Part shown: one piece after another, positions 39,053-52,800 of the stretch
How positions within the stretch are numbered: position 1 is the first letter of the stretch
Layout: each line of letters begins with the position of its first letter
Origin: Altica lythri
Lineage: Eukaryota; Arthropoda; Insecta; Coleoptera; Chrysomelidae
Direction of reading: 5' to 3'
DNA: 64,000 nt
NCBI GenBank assembly: GCA_964028335.1
Contig: OZ034800.1
Span: 16,316,074 to 16,380,073, forward strand
The notes under the pieces: model-generated
Databases searched by the model: none
What the model was told of the DNA's origin: nothing
The model's input: the letters and a program-made list of their open reading frames with translations, nothing else
Program-made: the position numbers and the translations under genes

Positions 39053-41799
39053 GACATTTAGCCTTGTGACATTTGTCATTTGACATCTTTGATATTTGCC
39101 ATCTTGAAATTTTTCATGGTGACACTTTTCATTTTTGACATTTAGCATTGTGCCATTTGTCATTTGACATCTTTGGCATTTGCCATCTTAAAATTTGTCA
39201 TTTTTGACATTTTTCATAATGACACTTTTCATTTTTGACATTTAGCATTGTGACATTTGTCATATTCGACATCTTTGACATTTGCCATCTTGAAATTTGT
39301 CATTTTTGACATTTTTCATGGTGACACTTTTCATTTTTGACATTTAGCATTGTGACATTTGTCATTTGACATCTTTGACATTTGCCATCTTGAAATTTGT
39401 CATTATTGACATTTTTTATGGGGACACTTTTCATTTTTGACATTTAGCATTGTGACATTTGTCATTTGACATCTTTGACATTTGCCATCTTGAAATTTGT
39501 CATTTGTGACATTTTTCATGGTGACACTTTTCATTGTTGACATTTAGCATTGTGACATTTGTCATTTGACATCTTTGACATTTGCCATCTTGAAATTTGT
39601 CATTTTTGACATTTTTTACGGTGACACTTTTCATTTTTGACATTTAGCATTGTGACATTTGTCATTTGACATCTTAGACATTTGCCATCTTGAAATTTGT
39701 CATTTTTGACACTTTTCATTTTTGACATTTAGCATTGTGACATTTGTCATTTGACATCTTTGACATTTGCCATATTGAAATTTGTCATTTTTGACATTTT
39801 TCATGGTGACACTTTTCATTTTTGACATTTAGCATTGTGACATTTGTCATTTGACATCTTGGACATTTGCCATCTTGAAATTTGTCATTTTTGACATTTT
39901 TCATGGTGACACTTATCATTTTTGACATTTAGCATTGTGACATTTGTCAGTTTTGACATTTGCCATCTTGAAATTTGTCATTTTTGACATTTTTCTTGGT
40001 GACACTTTTCATTTTTGACATTTAGCATTGTGACATTTGTCATTTGACATCTTTGACATTTGCCATCTTGAAATTTGTCATTGTTGACATTTTTCATGGT
40101 GACACTTTTCAATTTTAACATTTAGCATTGTGACATTTGTCATTTGACATCTTTGACATTTGCCATCTTGAAATTTGTTATTTTTGACATTTTTCATGGT
40201 GACACTTTTCATTTTACATGTGACATTTGTCATTTGACATCTTTGACATTTGCCATCTTGAAATTTGTAATTTTTGACATTTTTCATGGTGACACTTTTC
40301 ATTTTTGACATTTAGCATTGTGACATTTGTCATTTGACATCTTTGACATTTGCCATCTTGAAATTTGTCATTTTTGACATTTAGCATTGTGACATTTGTC
40401 ATTTGACATCTTGGACATTTGCCATCTTGAAATTTGTCATTTTTGACATTTTTCGTGGTGACACTTATCATTTTTGACATTTAGCATTGTGACATTTGTC
40501 AGTTTTGACATTTGCCATCTTGAAATTTGTCATTTTTGACATTTTTCATGGTGACACTTTTCATTGTTGACATTTAGCATTGTGACATTTGTCATTTGAC
40601 ATCTTTGACATTTGCCATCTTGAAATTTGTTATTTTTGACATTTTTCATGGTAACACTTTTCATTTTTAACATTTAGCATTGTGACATTTGTTATTTGAC
40701 ATCTTTGACATTTGCCATCTTGAAATTTGTCATTTTTGACATTTTTCATGGTGACACTTTTCATTTTTGACATTTAGCATTGTGACATTTGTCATTTGAC
40801 ATCTTTGACATTTGCTATCTTGAAATTTGTCATTTTTGACATGTTTCATGGTGACACTTTTCATTTTTGACATTTAGCATTGTGACATTTGTCATTTGAC
40901 ATCTTTGACATTTGCCATCTTGAAATTTGTCATTTTTGACATTTAGCATTGTGACATTTGTCATTTGACATCTTTGATATTTGCCATCTTGAAATTTGTC
41001 ATTTTTGACCTTTTTCATGACACTTTTCATTTTTGACATTTAGCATTGTGACATTTGTGATTTGACATCTTTGACATTTGCCATCTTGAAATTTGTCATT
41101 TTTGACATTTTTCATGGTGACACTTTTCATTTTTGACATTTAGCATTGTGACATTTGTCATTTGACATCTTTGACATTTGCCATCTTGAAATTTGTCATT
41201 TTTGACATTTTTCATGGTGACACTTTTCATTTTTGACATTTAGCATTGTGACATTTGTCATTTTACATCTTTGACATTTGCCATCTTGAAATTTGTCATT
41301 TTTGACATTTAGCATTGTGACATTTGTCAGTTTTGACATTTGCCATCTTGAAATTTGTCATTTTTGACATTTTTCATGGTGACACTTTTCATTTTTGACA
41401 TTTAGCATTGTGACATTTGTCATTTGACATCTTTGACATTTGCCATCTTAAAATTTGTTATTTTTGACATTTTTCATGGTGACACTTTTCATTTTTGACA
41501 TTTAGCATTGTGACATTTGTCATTTGACATCTTTGACATTTGCCATCTTGAAATTTGTCATTTTTGACATTTTTCATGGTGACACTTTTCATTTTTGACA
41601 TTTAGCATTGTGACATTTGTCATTTGACATCTTTGACATTTGCCATCTTGAAATTTGTTATTTTTGACATTTTTCATGGTGACACTTTTCATTTTTGACA
41701 TTTAGCATTGTGACATTTGTCATTTGACATCTTTGACATTTGCCATCTTGAAATTTGTCATTTTTGACATTTTTCATGGTGACACTTTTCATTTTTGAC
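39053..41799 (+). repeat. Mosaic block rich in broken monomers
   Basis: Monomer integrity is lowest here. At 39,106-39,120 u7 and u1 are fused (GAAATTTTTCATGGT). At 40,216-40,221 u3 is reduced to ACATGT. Near 41,010-41,022 u1 has lost 3 bp (GACCTTTTTCAT then GACAC). An isolated ATTCGAC monomer (39,264), otherwise confined to HOR1, lies beside CATAATGAC (39,216). Other singletons are TTTTCTTGG (40,001), CATTGTTGAC (39,534 and 40,563) and GACATGTTTC (40,838). No long block matches elsewhere at a fixed offset that I could find by eye. It may be an older part of the array that has escaped recent duplication. Confidence 0.7.
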
Positions 41800-43476
41800 A
41801 TTTAGCATTGTGACATTTGTCATTTGACATCTTGGACATTTGCCATCTTGAAATGTGTCATTTTTGACATTTTTTATGGTGACACTTTTCATTTTTGACA
41901 TTAAGCATTGTGACATTTGTCATTTGACATCTTGGACATTTGCCATCTTGAAATTTGTCATTTTTGACATTTTTCATGGTGACACTTATCATTTTTGACA
42001 TTTAGCATTGTGACATTTGTCAGTTTTGACATTTAGCATTGTGACATTTGTCAGTTTTGACATTTGCCATCTTGAAATTTGTCATTTTTGACATCTTTCA
42101 TGGTGACACTTTTTATTTTTGACATTTTGCATTGTGACATTTGTCATTTGACATCTTAGACATTTGCCATCTTGAAATTTGTCATTTTTGACACTTTTCA
42201 TTTTTGACATTTAGCATTGTGACATTTGTCATTTGACATCTTTTACATTTGCTATCTTGAAATTTGTCATTTTTGACATTTTTCATAGTGACACTTTTTA
42301 TTTTTGACATTAAGCATTGTGACATTTGTCATTTGACATCTTAGACATTTGCCATCTTGAAATTTGTCATTGTTGACACTTTTCATTTTTGACATTTAGC
42401 ATTGTGACATTTGTCATTTGACATCTTTTACATTTGCCATCTTGAAATTTGTCATTTTTGACATTTTTCATGGTGACATTTTTTATTTTTGACATTTAGC
42501 ATTGTGACATTTGTCATTTGACATCTTGGACATTTGCCATCTTGAAATGTGTCATTTTTGACATTTTTTATGGTGACACTTTTCATTTTTGACATTAAGC
42601 ATTGTGACATTTGTCATTTGACATCTTGGACATTTGCCATCTTGAAATTTGTCATTTTTGACATTTTTCATGGTGACACTTATCATTTTTGACATTTAGC
42701 ATTGTGACATTTGTCAGTTTTGACATTTAGCATTGTGACATTTGCCAGTTTTGACATTTGCCATCTTGAAATTTGTCATTTTTGACATCTTTCATGGTGA
42801 CACTTTTCATTTTTGACATTTTGCATTGTGACATTTGTCATTTGACATCTTAGACATTTGCCATCTTGAAATTTGTCATTTTTGACACTTTTCATTTTTG
42901 ACATTTAGCATTGTGACATTTGTCATTTGACATCTTTTACATTTGCCATCTTGAAATTTGTCATTTTTGACATTTTTCATGGTGACATTTTTTATTTTTG
43001 ACATTTAGCATTGTGACATTTGTCATTTGACATCTTGGACATTTGCCATCTTGAAATGTGTCATTTTTGACATTTTTCATGGTGACACTTTTCATTTTTG
43101 ACATTAAGCATTGTGACATTTGTCATTTGACATCTTGGACATTTGCCATCTTGAAATTTGTCATTTTTGACATTTTTCATGGTGACACTTATCATTTTTG
43201 ACATTTAGCATTGTGACATTTGTCAGTTTTGACATTTAGCATTGTGACATTTGTCAGTTTTGACATTTGCCATCTTGAAATTTGTCATTTTTGACATTTT
43301 TCATGGTGACATTTTTTATTTTTGACATTTAGCATTGTGACATTTGTCATTTGACATCTTTGACATTTGCCATCTTGAAATTTGTCATTTTTGACATTTT
43401 TCATGGTGACACTTTTCATTTTTGACATTTAGCATTGTGAGATTTGTCATTTGACATCTTTGACATTTGCCATCTT
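41800..43476 (+). repeat. HOR3 copy 3, partial
   Basis: This stretch matches HOR3 copy 2 at a constant offset of 9,712: GAAATGTGTC at 41,851, 42,545 and 43,054 against 32,139, 32,833 and 33,342; GTGAGATTTG at 43,437 against 33,725. Only the later half of HOR3 (the sub-blocks of about 0.5-0.7 kb) and the first GAGATTTG monomer beyond it are present. It starts abruptly near 41,800 and ends exactly at the subunit edge 43,476/43,477. Confidence 0.85.
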
Positions 43477-43769
43477 GACACTTATCATTTTTGACATTTA
43501 GCATTGTGACATTTGTCAGTTTTGACATTTAGCATTGTGACATTTGTCAGTTTTGACATTTGCCATCTTGAAATTTGTCATTTTTGACATTTTTCATGGT
43601 GACATTTTTTATTTTTGACATTTAGCATTGTGACATTTGTCATTTGACATCTTTGACATTTGCCATCTTGAAATTTGTCATTTTTGACATTTTTCATGGT
43701 GACACTTTTCATTTTTGACATTTAGCATTGTGACATTTGTCATTTGACATCTTTGACATTTGCCATCTT
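43184..43769 (+). repeat. 293-bp tandem duplication
   Basis: The GACACTTATC subunit at 43,184 and the two TCAGTTTT pairs, the GACATTTTTT monomer and the following monomer are repeated starting at 43,477, an offset of 293. The right copy is entered through a junction found nowhere else that I saw: u6 (GACATTTGCCATCTT, 43,462-43,476) is followed directly by u2, skipping u7 and u1 (31 bp). 293 is 124+100+100-31, so the breakpoint lies on subunit borders. The second copy loses the GAGATTTG marker and merges into ordinary monomers by about 43,730. Confidence 0.83.
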
Positions 43770-46700
43770 GAAATTTGTCATTTTTGACATTTTTCATGGT
43801 GACACTTTTTATTTTTGACATTTAGCATTGTGACATTTGTCATTTGACATCTTTGACATTTGCCATCTTGAAATTTGTCATTTTTGACATTTAGCATTGT
43901 GACATTTGGCATTTGACATCTTTGATATTTGCCATCTTAAAATTTGTCATTTTTGACATTTTTCATGGTGACACTTTGCTATTTTGACATTTAGCATTGT
44001 GACATTTGTCATTTGACATCTTTGACATTTGCCATCTTGAAATTTGTTATTTTTGACATTTTTCATGGTGACACTTTTCATTTTTGACATTTAGCATTGT
44101 GACATTTGTCATATTCGACATTTTTGACATTTGCCATCTTGAAATTTGTCATTTTTGACATTTTTCATGGTGACACTTTTCATTTTTGACATTTAGCATT
44201 GTGACATTTGTCATTTGACATCTTTGAAATTTGCCATCTTGAAATTTGTCATTATTGACATTTTTCACGCTGACACTTTTCATTTTTGACATTTAGCATT
44301 GTGACATTTGTCATTTGACATCTTTGACATTTGCCATCTTGAAATTTGTCATTTTTGACATTTAGCATTGTGACATTTGGCATTTGACATCTTTGATATT
44401 TGCCATCTTGAAATTTGTCATTTTTGACATTTTTCATGGTGACACTTTGCTATTTTGACATTTAGCATTGTGACATTTGTCATTTGACATCTTTGACATT
44501 TGCCATCTTGAAATTTGTTATTTTTGACATTTTTCATGGTGACACTTTTCATTTTTGACATTAAGCATTGTGACATTTGTCAGTTTTGACATTTGCCATC
44601 TTGAAATTTGTCATTTTTAACATTTTTCATGGTAACACTTTTCATTTTTGACATTTAGCATTGTGACATTTGTCATTTGACATCTTTGACATTTGCCATC
44701 TTGAAATTTGTTATTTTTGACATTTTTCATGGTGACACTTTTCATTTTTGACATTTAGCATTGTGACATTTGTCATTTGACATCTTTGACATTTGCCATC
44801 TTGAAATTTGTCATTTTTGACAGTTTTCATGGTGACACTTTTCATTTTTGACATTTAGCATTGTGACATTTGTCATTTGACATCTTTGACATTTGCCATC
44901 TTGAAATTAGTTATTTTTGACATTTTTCATGGTGACGCTTTTCATTTTTGACATTTAGCATTGTGACATTTGTCATTTGACATCTTTGACATTTGCCATC
45001 TTGAAATTTGTCATTTTTGACATTTTTCATGGTGACACTTTTCATTTTTGACATTTAGCATTGTGACATTTGTCATTTGACATCTTTGACATTTGCCATC
45101 TTGAAATTTGTCATTTTTGACATTTTTCATGGTGACACTTTTTATTTTTGACATTTAGCATTGTGACATTTGTCATTTGACATCTTTGACATTTGCCATC
45201 TTGAAATTTGTCATTTTTGACATTTAGCATTGTGACATTTGGCATTTGACATCTTTGATATTTGCCATCTTGAAATTTGTCATTTTTAACATTTTTCATG
45301 GTGACACTTTTCATTTTTGACATTTAGCATTGTGACATTTGTCATTTGACATCTTTGACATTTGCCATCTTGAAATTTGTTATTTTTGACGTTTTTCATG
45401 GTGACACTTTTCATTTTTGACATTTAGCATTGTGACATTTGTCATATTCGACATCTTTGACATTTGCCATCTTGAAATTTGTCATTTTTGACATTTTTCA
45501 TGGTGACACTTTTCATTTTTGACATTTAGCATTGTAACTTTTGTCATTTGACATCTTTGACATTTGCCATCTTGAAATTTGTCATTATTGACATTTTTCA
45601 CGCTGACACTTTTCATTTTTGACATTTAGCATTGTGACATTTGTCATTTGACATCTTTGACATTTGCCATCTTGAAATTTGTCATTTTTGACATTTTTCA
45701 TGGTGACACTTATCATTTTTGACATTAAGCATTGTGACATTTGTCAGTTTTGACATTTGCCATCTTGAAATTTGTCATTTTTAACATTTTTCATGGTAAC
45801 ACTTTTCATTTTTGACATTTAGCATTGTGACATTTGTCATTTGACATCTTTGACATTTGCCATCTTGAAATTTGTTATTTTTGACATTTTTCATGGTGAC
45901 ACTTTTCATTTTTGACATTTAGCATTGTGACATTTGTCATTTGACATCTTTGACATTTGCCATCTTGAAATTTGTCATTTTTGACATTTTTCATGGTGAC
46001 ACTTATCATTTTTGACATTAAGCATTGTGACATTTGTCAGTTTTGACATTTGCCATCTTGAAATTTGTCATTTTTAACATTTTTCATGGTAACACTTTTC
46101 ATTTTTGACATTTAGCATTGTGACATTTGTCATTTGACATCTTTGACATTTGCCATCTTGAAATTTGTTATTTTTGACATTTTTCATGGTGACACTTTTC
46201 ATTTTTGACATTTAGCATTGTGACATTTGTCATTTGACATCTTTGACATTTGCCATCTTGAAATTTGTCATTTTTGACATTTTTCATGGTGACACTTTTT
46301 ATTTTTGACATTTAGCATTGTGACATTTGTCATTTGACATCTTTGACATTTGCCATCTTGAAATTTGTCATTTTTGACATTTAGCATTGTGACATTTGGC
46401 ATTTGACATCTTTGATATTTGCCATCTTGAAATTTGTCATTTTTGACATTTTTCATGGTGACACTTTGCTATTTTGACATTTAGCATTGTGACATTTGTC
46501 ATTTGACATCTTTGACATTTGCCATCTTGAAATTTGTTATTTTTGACATTTTTCATGGTGACACTTTTCATTTTTGACATTTAGCATTGTGACATTTGTC
46601 ATATTCGACATCTTTGACATTTGCCATCTTGAAATTTGTCATTTTTGACATTTTTCATGGTGACACTTTTCATTTTTGACATTTAGCATTGTGACATTTG

Positions 46701-49700
46701 TCATTTGACATCTTTGAAATTTGCCATCTTGAAATTTGTCATTATTGACATTTTTTACGCTGACACTTTTCATTTTTGACATTTAGCATTGTGACATTTG
46801 TCATTTGACATCTTTGACATTTGCCATCTTGAAATTTGTCATTTTTGACATTTTTCATGGTGACACTTTTCATTTTGGACATTTAGCATTGTGACATTTG
46901 TCATTTGACATCTTTGACATTTGCCATTTTGAAATTTGTCATTTTTGACATTTAGCATTGTGACATTTGTCATTTGACATCTTTGACATTTGCCATCTTG
47001 AAATTTGTTATTTTTGACATTTTTCAAGGTGACACTTTTCATTTTTGACATTTAGCATTGTGACATTTGTCAGTTTTGACATTTGCCATCTTGAAATTTG
47101 TCATTTTTGACATTTTTTATGGTGACACTTTTCATTTTTGACATTTAGCATTGTGACATTTGTCATTTGACATCTTTGACATTTGCCATCTTAAAATTTG
47201 TCATTTTTGACATTTTTCATGGTGACACTTTTCATTTTTGACATTTAGCATTGTGACATTTGTCATTTGTCATCTTTGACATTTGCCATCTTGAAATTTG
47301 TCATTTTTGACATTTTTCATGGTGACACTTTTCATTTTTGACATTCAGCATTGTGACATTTGTCATTTAACATCTTTGAAATTTGCCATCTTGAAATTTG
47401 TCATTTTTGACATTTTTCATGGTGACACTTTTCATTTTTGACATTTAGCATTGTGACATTTGTTATTTGACATCTTTGACATTTGCCATCTTGAAATTTG
47501 TCATTTTTGACATTTTTCATGGTGACACTTTTCATTTTTGACATTTAGCATTGTGACATTTGTCATTTGACATCTTTGACATTTGCCATCTTGAAATTTG
47601 TCATTTTTGACATTTTTCATTGTGACACTTTTCATTTTTGACATTTAGCATTGTGACATTTGTCATATTCGACATCTTTGACATTTGCCATCTTGAAATT
47701 TGTCATTTTTGACATTTTTCATGGTGACACTTTTCATTTTTGACATTTAGCATTGTGACATTTGTCATTTGACATCTTTGACATTTGCCATCTTGAAATT
47801 TGTCATTTTTGACATTTTTCATGGTGACACTTTTCATTTTTGACATTTAGCATTGTGACATTTGTCATTTGACATCTTTGACATTTGCCATCTTGAAATT
47901 TGTTATTTTTAACATTTTTCGTGGTGACACTTTTTATTTTTGACATTTAGCATTGTGACATTTGTCATTTGACATCCTTGACATTTGCCATCTTGAAATT
48001 TGTTATTTTTGACATTTTTCATGGTGACACTTTTCATTTTTGACATTTAGCATTGTGACATTTGTCATTTGACATCTTTGACATTTGCCATCTTGAAATT
48101 TGTCATTTTTGACATTTAGCATTGTGACATTTGTCATTTGACATCTTTGACATTTGCCATCTTGAAATTTGTCATTTTTAACATTTTTCATGGTGACACT
48201 TTTCATTTTTGACATTTAGCATTGTGACATTTGTCATTTGACATCTTTGACATTTGCCATCTTAAAATTTGTCATTTTTGACATTTAGCATTGTGACATT
48301 TGTCATTTGACATCTTTCACATTTGCCATCTTGAAATTTGTCATTTTTGACACTTTTCATTTTTGACATTTTTCATAGTGACACTTTTTATTTTTGACAT
48401 TTAGCATTGTGACATTTGTCATTTGACATCTTTGACATTTGCCATCTTGAAATTTGTCATTTTTGACATTTAGCATTGTCATATTTGTCATTTGACATCT
48501 TTGACATTTGCCATCTTGAAATTTGTCATTTTTGACATTTTTCATGATGACACTTTTCATTTTTGACATTTAGCATTGTGACATTTGTCGTTTGACATCT
48601 TTGACATTTGCCATCTTGAAATTTGTTATTTTTGACATTTTTCATGGTGACACTTTTCATTTTTGACATTTAGCATTGTGACATTTCTCATTTGACATCT
48701 TTGACATTTGCCATCTTGAAATTTGTCATTTTTGACATTTTTTATGGTGACACTTTTCATTTTTGACATTTAGCATTGTGATATTTGTCATTTGACATCT
48801 TTGACATTTGCCATCTTGAAATTTGTCATTTTTGACATTTTTCATGGTGACACTTTTCATTTTTGACATTTAGCATTGTGACATTTGTCATTTGACATCT
48901 AAGACATTTGCCATCTTGAAATTTGTCATTTTTGACACTTTTCATTTTTGACATTTAGCATTGTGACATTTGTCATTTGACATCTTTGACATTTGCCATC
49001 TTGAAATTTGTCATTTTTGACATTTTTCATGGTGACAATTTTCATTTTTGACATTTAGCATTGTGACATTTGTCAGTTTTGACATTAGCCATCTTGAAAT
49101 TTGTCATTTTTGACATTTTTCATGGTGACACTTTTCATTTTTGACATTTAGCATTGTTACATTTGTCATTTGACATCTTTGACATTTGCCATCTTGAAAT
49201 TTGTCATTTTTGACATTTAGCATTGTGATATTTGTCATTTGACATCTTTGACATTTGCCATCTTGAAATTTGTCATTTTTGACATTTTTTATGGTGACAC
49301 TTTTCATTTTTGACATTTAGCATTGTGACATTTGTCATTTGACATCTTTGACATTTGCCATCTTGAAATTTGTTATTTTTGACATTTTTTATGGTGACAC
49401 TTTTCATTTTTGACATTTAGCATTGTGACATTTGTCATTTGCCATCTTTGACATTTGCCATCTTGAAATTTGTCATTTTTGACGTTTTTCGTGGTGACAC
49501 TTTTCATTTTTGACATTTAGCATTGTGACATTTGTCATTTGACATCTTTGACATTTGCTATCTTGAAACTTGTCATTTTTGACATTTTTCATGGTTACAC
49601 TTTTCATTTTTGACATTTAGCATTGTGACATTTGTCAGTTTTGACATTTGCCATCTTGAAATTTGTCATTTTTGACATCTTTCATGGTGACACTTTTCAT

Positions 49701-49887
49701 TTTTGACATTTAGCATTGTGACATTTGTCATCTTAGACATTTGCCATCTTGAAATTTGTCATTTTTGACACTTTTCATTTTTGACATTTAGCATTGTGAC
49801 CTTTGTCATTTGACATCTTTTACATTTGCCATCTTAAAATTTGTCATTTTTGACATTTTTCATGGTGACACTTTTCATTTTTGACAT
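43700..49887 (+). repeat. HOR1 copy 3 (about 6.2 kb present)
   Basis: Corresponds to HOR1 copy 2 from about 9,980 on, lacking its first few monomers. It shares copy 2 features that differ from copy 1, for instance the two extra monomers before the 69-bp unit at about 45,200 and the GACATTTGTCATCTTA form near 49,725, so it derives from copy 2. The stretch around 45,980-46,265 differs from copy 2. The AATTAGTT/GACGC pair expected there is missing and is replaced by a second CTTATC-TTAAGC-TCAGTTTT-GGTAACAC group. ATTCGAC markers are at 44,113, 45,446, 46,603 and 47,667. Confidence 0.87.
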
Positions 49888-52800
49888 TAAGCATTGTGAC
49901 ATTTGTCATTTGACATCTTGGACATTTGCCATCTTGAAATTTGTCATTTTTGACATTTTTCATGGTGACACTTATCATTTTTGACATTTAGCATTGTGAC
50001 ATTTGTCAGTTTTGACATTTGCCATCTTGAAATTTGTCATTTTTGACATTTTTCATGGTGACATTTTTTATTTTTGACATTTAGCATTGTGACATTTGTC
50101 ATTTGACATCTTTGACATTTGCCATCTAGAAATTTGTCATTTTTGACATTTTTCATGGTGACACTTTTCATTTTTGACATTTAGCATTGTGAGATTTGTC
50201 ATTTGACATCTTTGACATTTGCCATCTTGAAATTTGTCATTTTTGACATTTTTCATGGTGACACTTTTCATTTTTGACATTTAGCATTGTGACATTTGTC
50301 AGTTTTGACATTTGCCATCTTGAAATTTGTCATTTTTGACATTTTTCATGGTGACACTTTTCATTTTTGACATTTAGCATTGTGACATTTGTCATTTGAC
50401 ATCTTAGACATTTGCCATCTTGAAATTTGTCATTTTTGACACTTTTCATTTTTAACATTTAGCATTGTGACATTTGTCATTTGACATCTTTTACATTTGC
50501 CATCTTGAAATTTGTCATTTTTGACATTTTTCATGGTGACACTTTTCATTTTTGACATTAAGCATTGTGACATTTGTCATTTGACATCTTGGACATTTGC
50601 CATCTTGAAATTTGTCATTTTTGACATTTTTCATGGTGACACTTATAATTTTTGACATTTAGCATTGTGACATTTGTCAGTTTTGACATTTAGCATTGTG
50701 ACATTTGTCAGTTTTGACATTTGCCATCTTGAAATTTGTCATTTTTGACATTTTTCATGGTGACATTTTTTATTTTTGACATTTAGCATTGTGACATTTG
50801 TCATTTGACATCTTTGACATTTGCCATCTTGAAATTTGTCATTTTTGACATTTTTCATGGTGACACTTTTCATTTTTGACATTTAGCATTGTGAGATTTG
50901 TCATTTGACATCTTTGACATTTGCCATCTTGAAATTTGTCATTTTTGACATTTTTCGTGATGACACTTTTCATTTTTGACATTTAGCATTGTGACATTTG
51001 GCATTTGACATCTTTGACATTTGCCATCTTGAAATTTGTCATTTTTGACATTTTTCATGGTGACACTTTTCATTTTTGACATTTAGCATTGTGACTTTTG
51101 TCAGTTTTGACATTTGCCATCTTGAAATTTGTCATTTTTGACATTTTTCATGGTGACACTTTTCATTTTTGACATTTAGCATTGTGACATTTGTCATTTG
51201 ACATCTTAGACATTTGCCATCTTGAAATTTGTCATTTTTGACACTTTTCATTTTTGACATTTAGCATTGTGACATTCGTCATTTGACATCTTTGACATTT
51301 GCCATCCCTAAATTTGTCGCTTTTGACATTTTTCATGGTGACACTTTTCATTTTTGACATTAAGCATTGTGACATTTGTCATTTGACATCTTGGACATTT
51401 GCCATCTTGAAATTTGTCATTTTTGACATTTTTCATGGTGACACTTTTCATTTTTGACATTTAGCATTGTGACTTTTGTCAGTTTTGACATTTGCCATCT
51501 TGAAATTTGTCATTCTTGACATTTTTCATGGTGACACTTTTCATTTTTGACATTTAGCATTGTGACATTTGTCATTTGACATCTTTGACATTTGCCATCT
51601 TGAAATTTGTCATTTTTGACACTTTTCATTTTTGACATTTAGCATTGTGACATTTGTCATTTGACATCTTTGACATTTGCATCTTGAAATTTGTCATTTT
51701 TGACATTTTTCATGGTGACACTTTTCATTTTTGACTTTTAGCATTGTGACATTTGTCATTTGACATCTTTGACATTTGCCATCTTGAAATTTGTCATTTT
51801 TGACATTTAGCATTGTAACATTTGTCATTTGACATCTTTGACATTTGCCATCTTGAAATTTGTTATTTTTGACATTTTTCATGGTGACACTTTTCATTTT
51901 TGACATTTAGCATTGTGACATTTGTCATTTGACATCTTTGACATTTGCCATCTTAAAATTTGTCATTTTTGACATTTTTCATGGTGACACTTTTCATTTT
52001 TGACATTTAGCATTGTGACATTTGTCATTTGACATCTTTGACATTTGCCATCTTGAAATTTGTCATTTTTGACATTTTTCATGGTGACACTTTTCTTTTT
52101 TGACATTTAGCATTGTGACATTTGTCATTTGACATCTTTGACATTTGCCATCTTGAAATTTGTTATTTTTGACAATTTTCATGGTGACACTTTTCATTTT
52201 TGACATTTAGCATGGTGACATTTGTCATTTGACATCTTTGACATTTGCCATCTTGAAATTTGTTATTTTTGACATTTTTTATGGTGACACTTATCATTTT
52301 TGACATTTAGCATTGTGACATTTGTCATTTGACATCTTTGATATTTGCCATCTTAAAATTTGTCATTTTTGACATTTTTCATGGTGACACTTTTCATTTT
52401 TGACATTTAGCATTGGGACATTTGTCATTTGACATCTTGGACATTTGCCATCTTGAAATTTGTTATTTTTGACATTTTTCATGGTGACACTTATCATTTT
52501 TGACATTTAGCATTGTGACATTTGTCAGTTTTGACATTTGCCATCTTGAAATTTGTCATTTTTGACATTTTTCATGGTGACACTTTTCATTTTTGACATT
52601 TAGCATTGTAACATTTGTCATTTGACATCTTTGACATTTGCCATCTTGAAATTTGTCATTTTTGACATTTAGCATTGTGACATTTGGCATTTGACATCTT
52701 TGATATTTGCCATCTTGAAATTTGTCATTTTTGACATTTTTCATGGGGACACTTTTCATTTTTGACATTTAGCATTGTGACATTTGTCATTTGACATCTT

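Larger units (their letters stand above)
9980..43699 (+). repeat. 33.7-kb super-repeat, first copy
   Basis: From about 10,000 the array reads HOR1 (rest of copy 2), HOR2 x2, HOR3 x2 and the mosaic blocks, until the same HOR1 point recurs at about 43,700. Markers of the first 20 kb reappear at offsets between 33,672 and 33,803: TTGCTATTTT 10,258/43,977, ATTCGAC 11,727/45,446, CATCCCTAAA 17,591/51,303 and 22,150/55,862, CATAGTGAC 28,380/62,152, GCACTG 29,998/63,801. The left boundary lies between about 9,890 (GACGC monomer not shared) and 10,085 (CTTTTTATTTTT monomer shared). The second copy starts where this one would end, which suggests a tandem unit. Confidence 0.82.
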
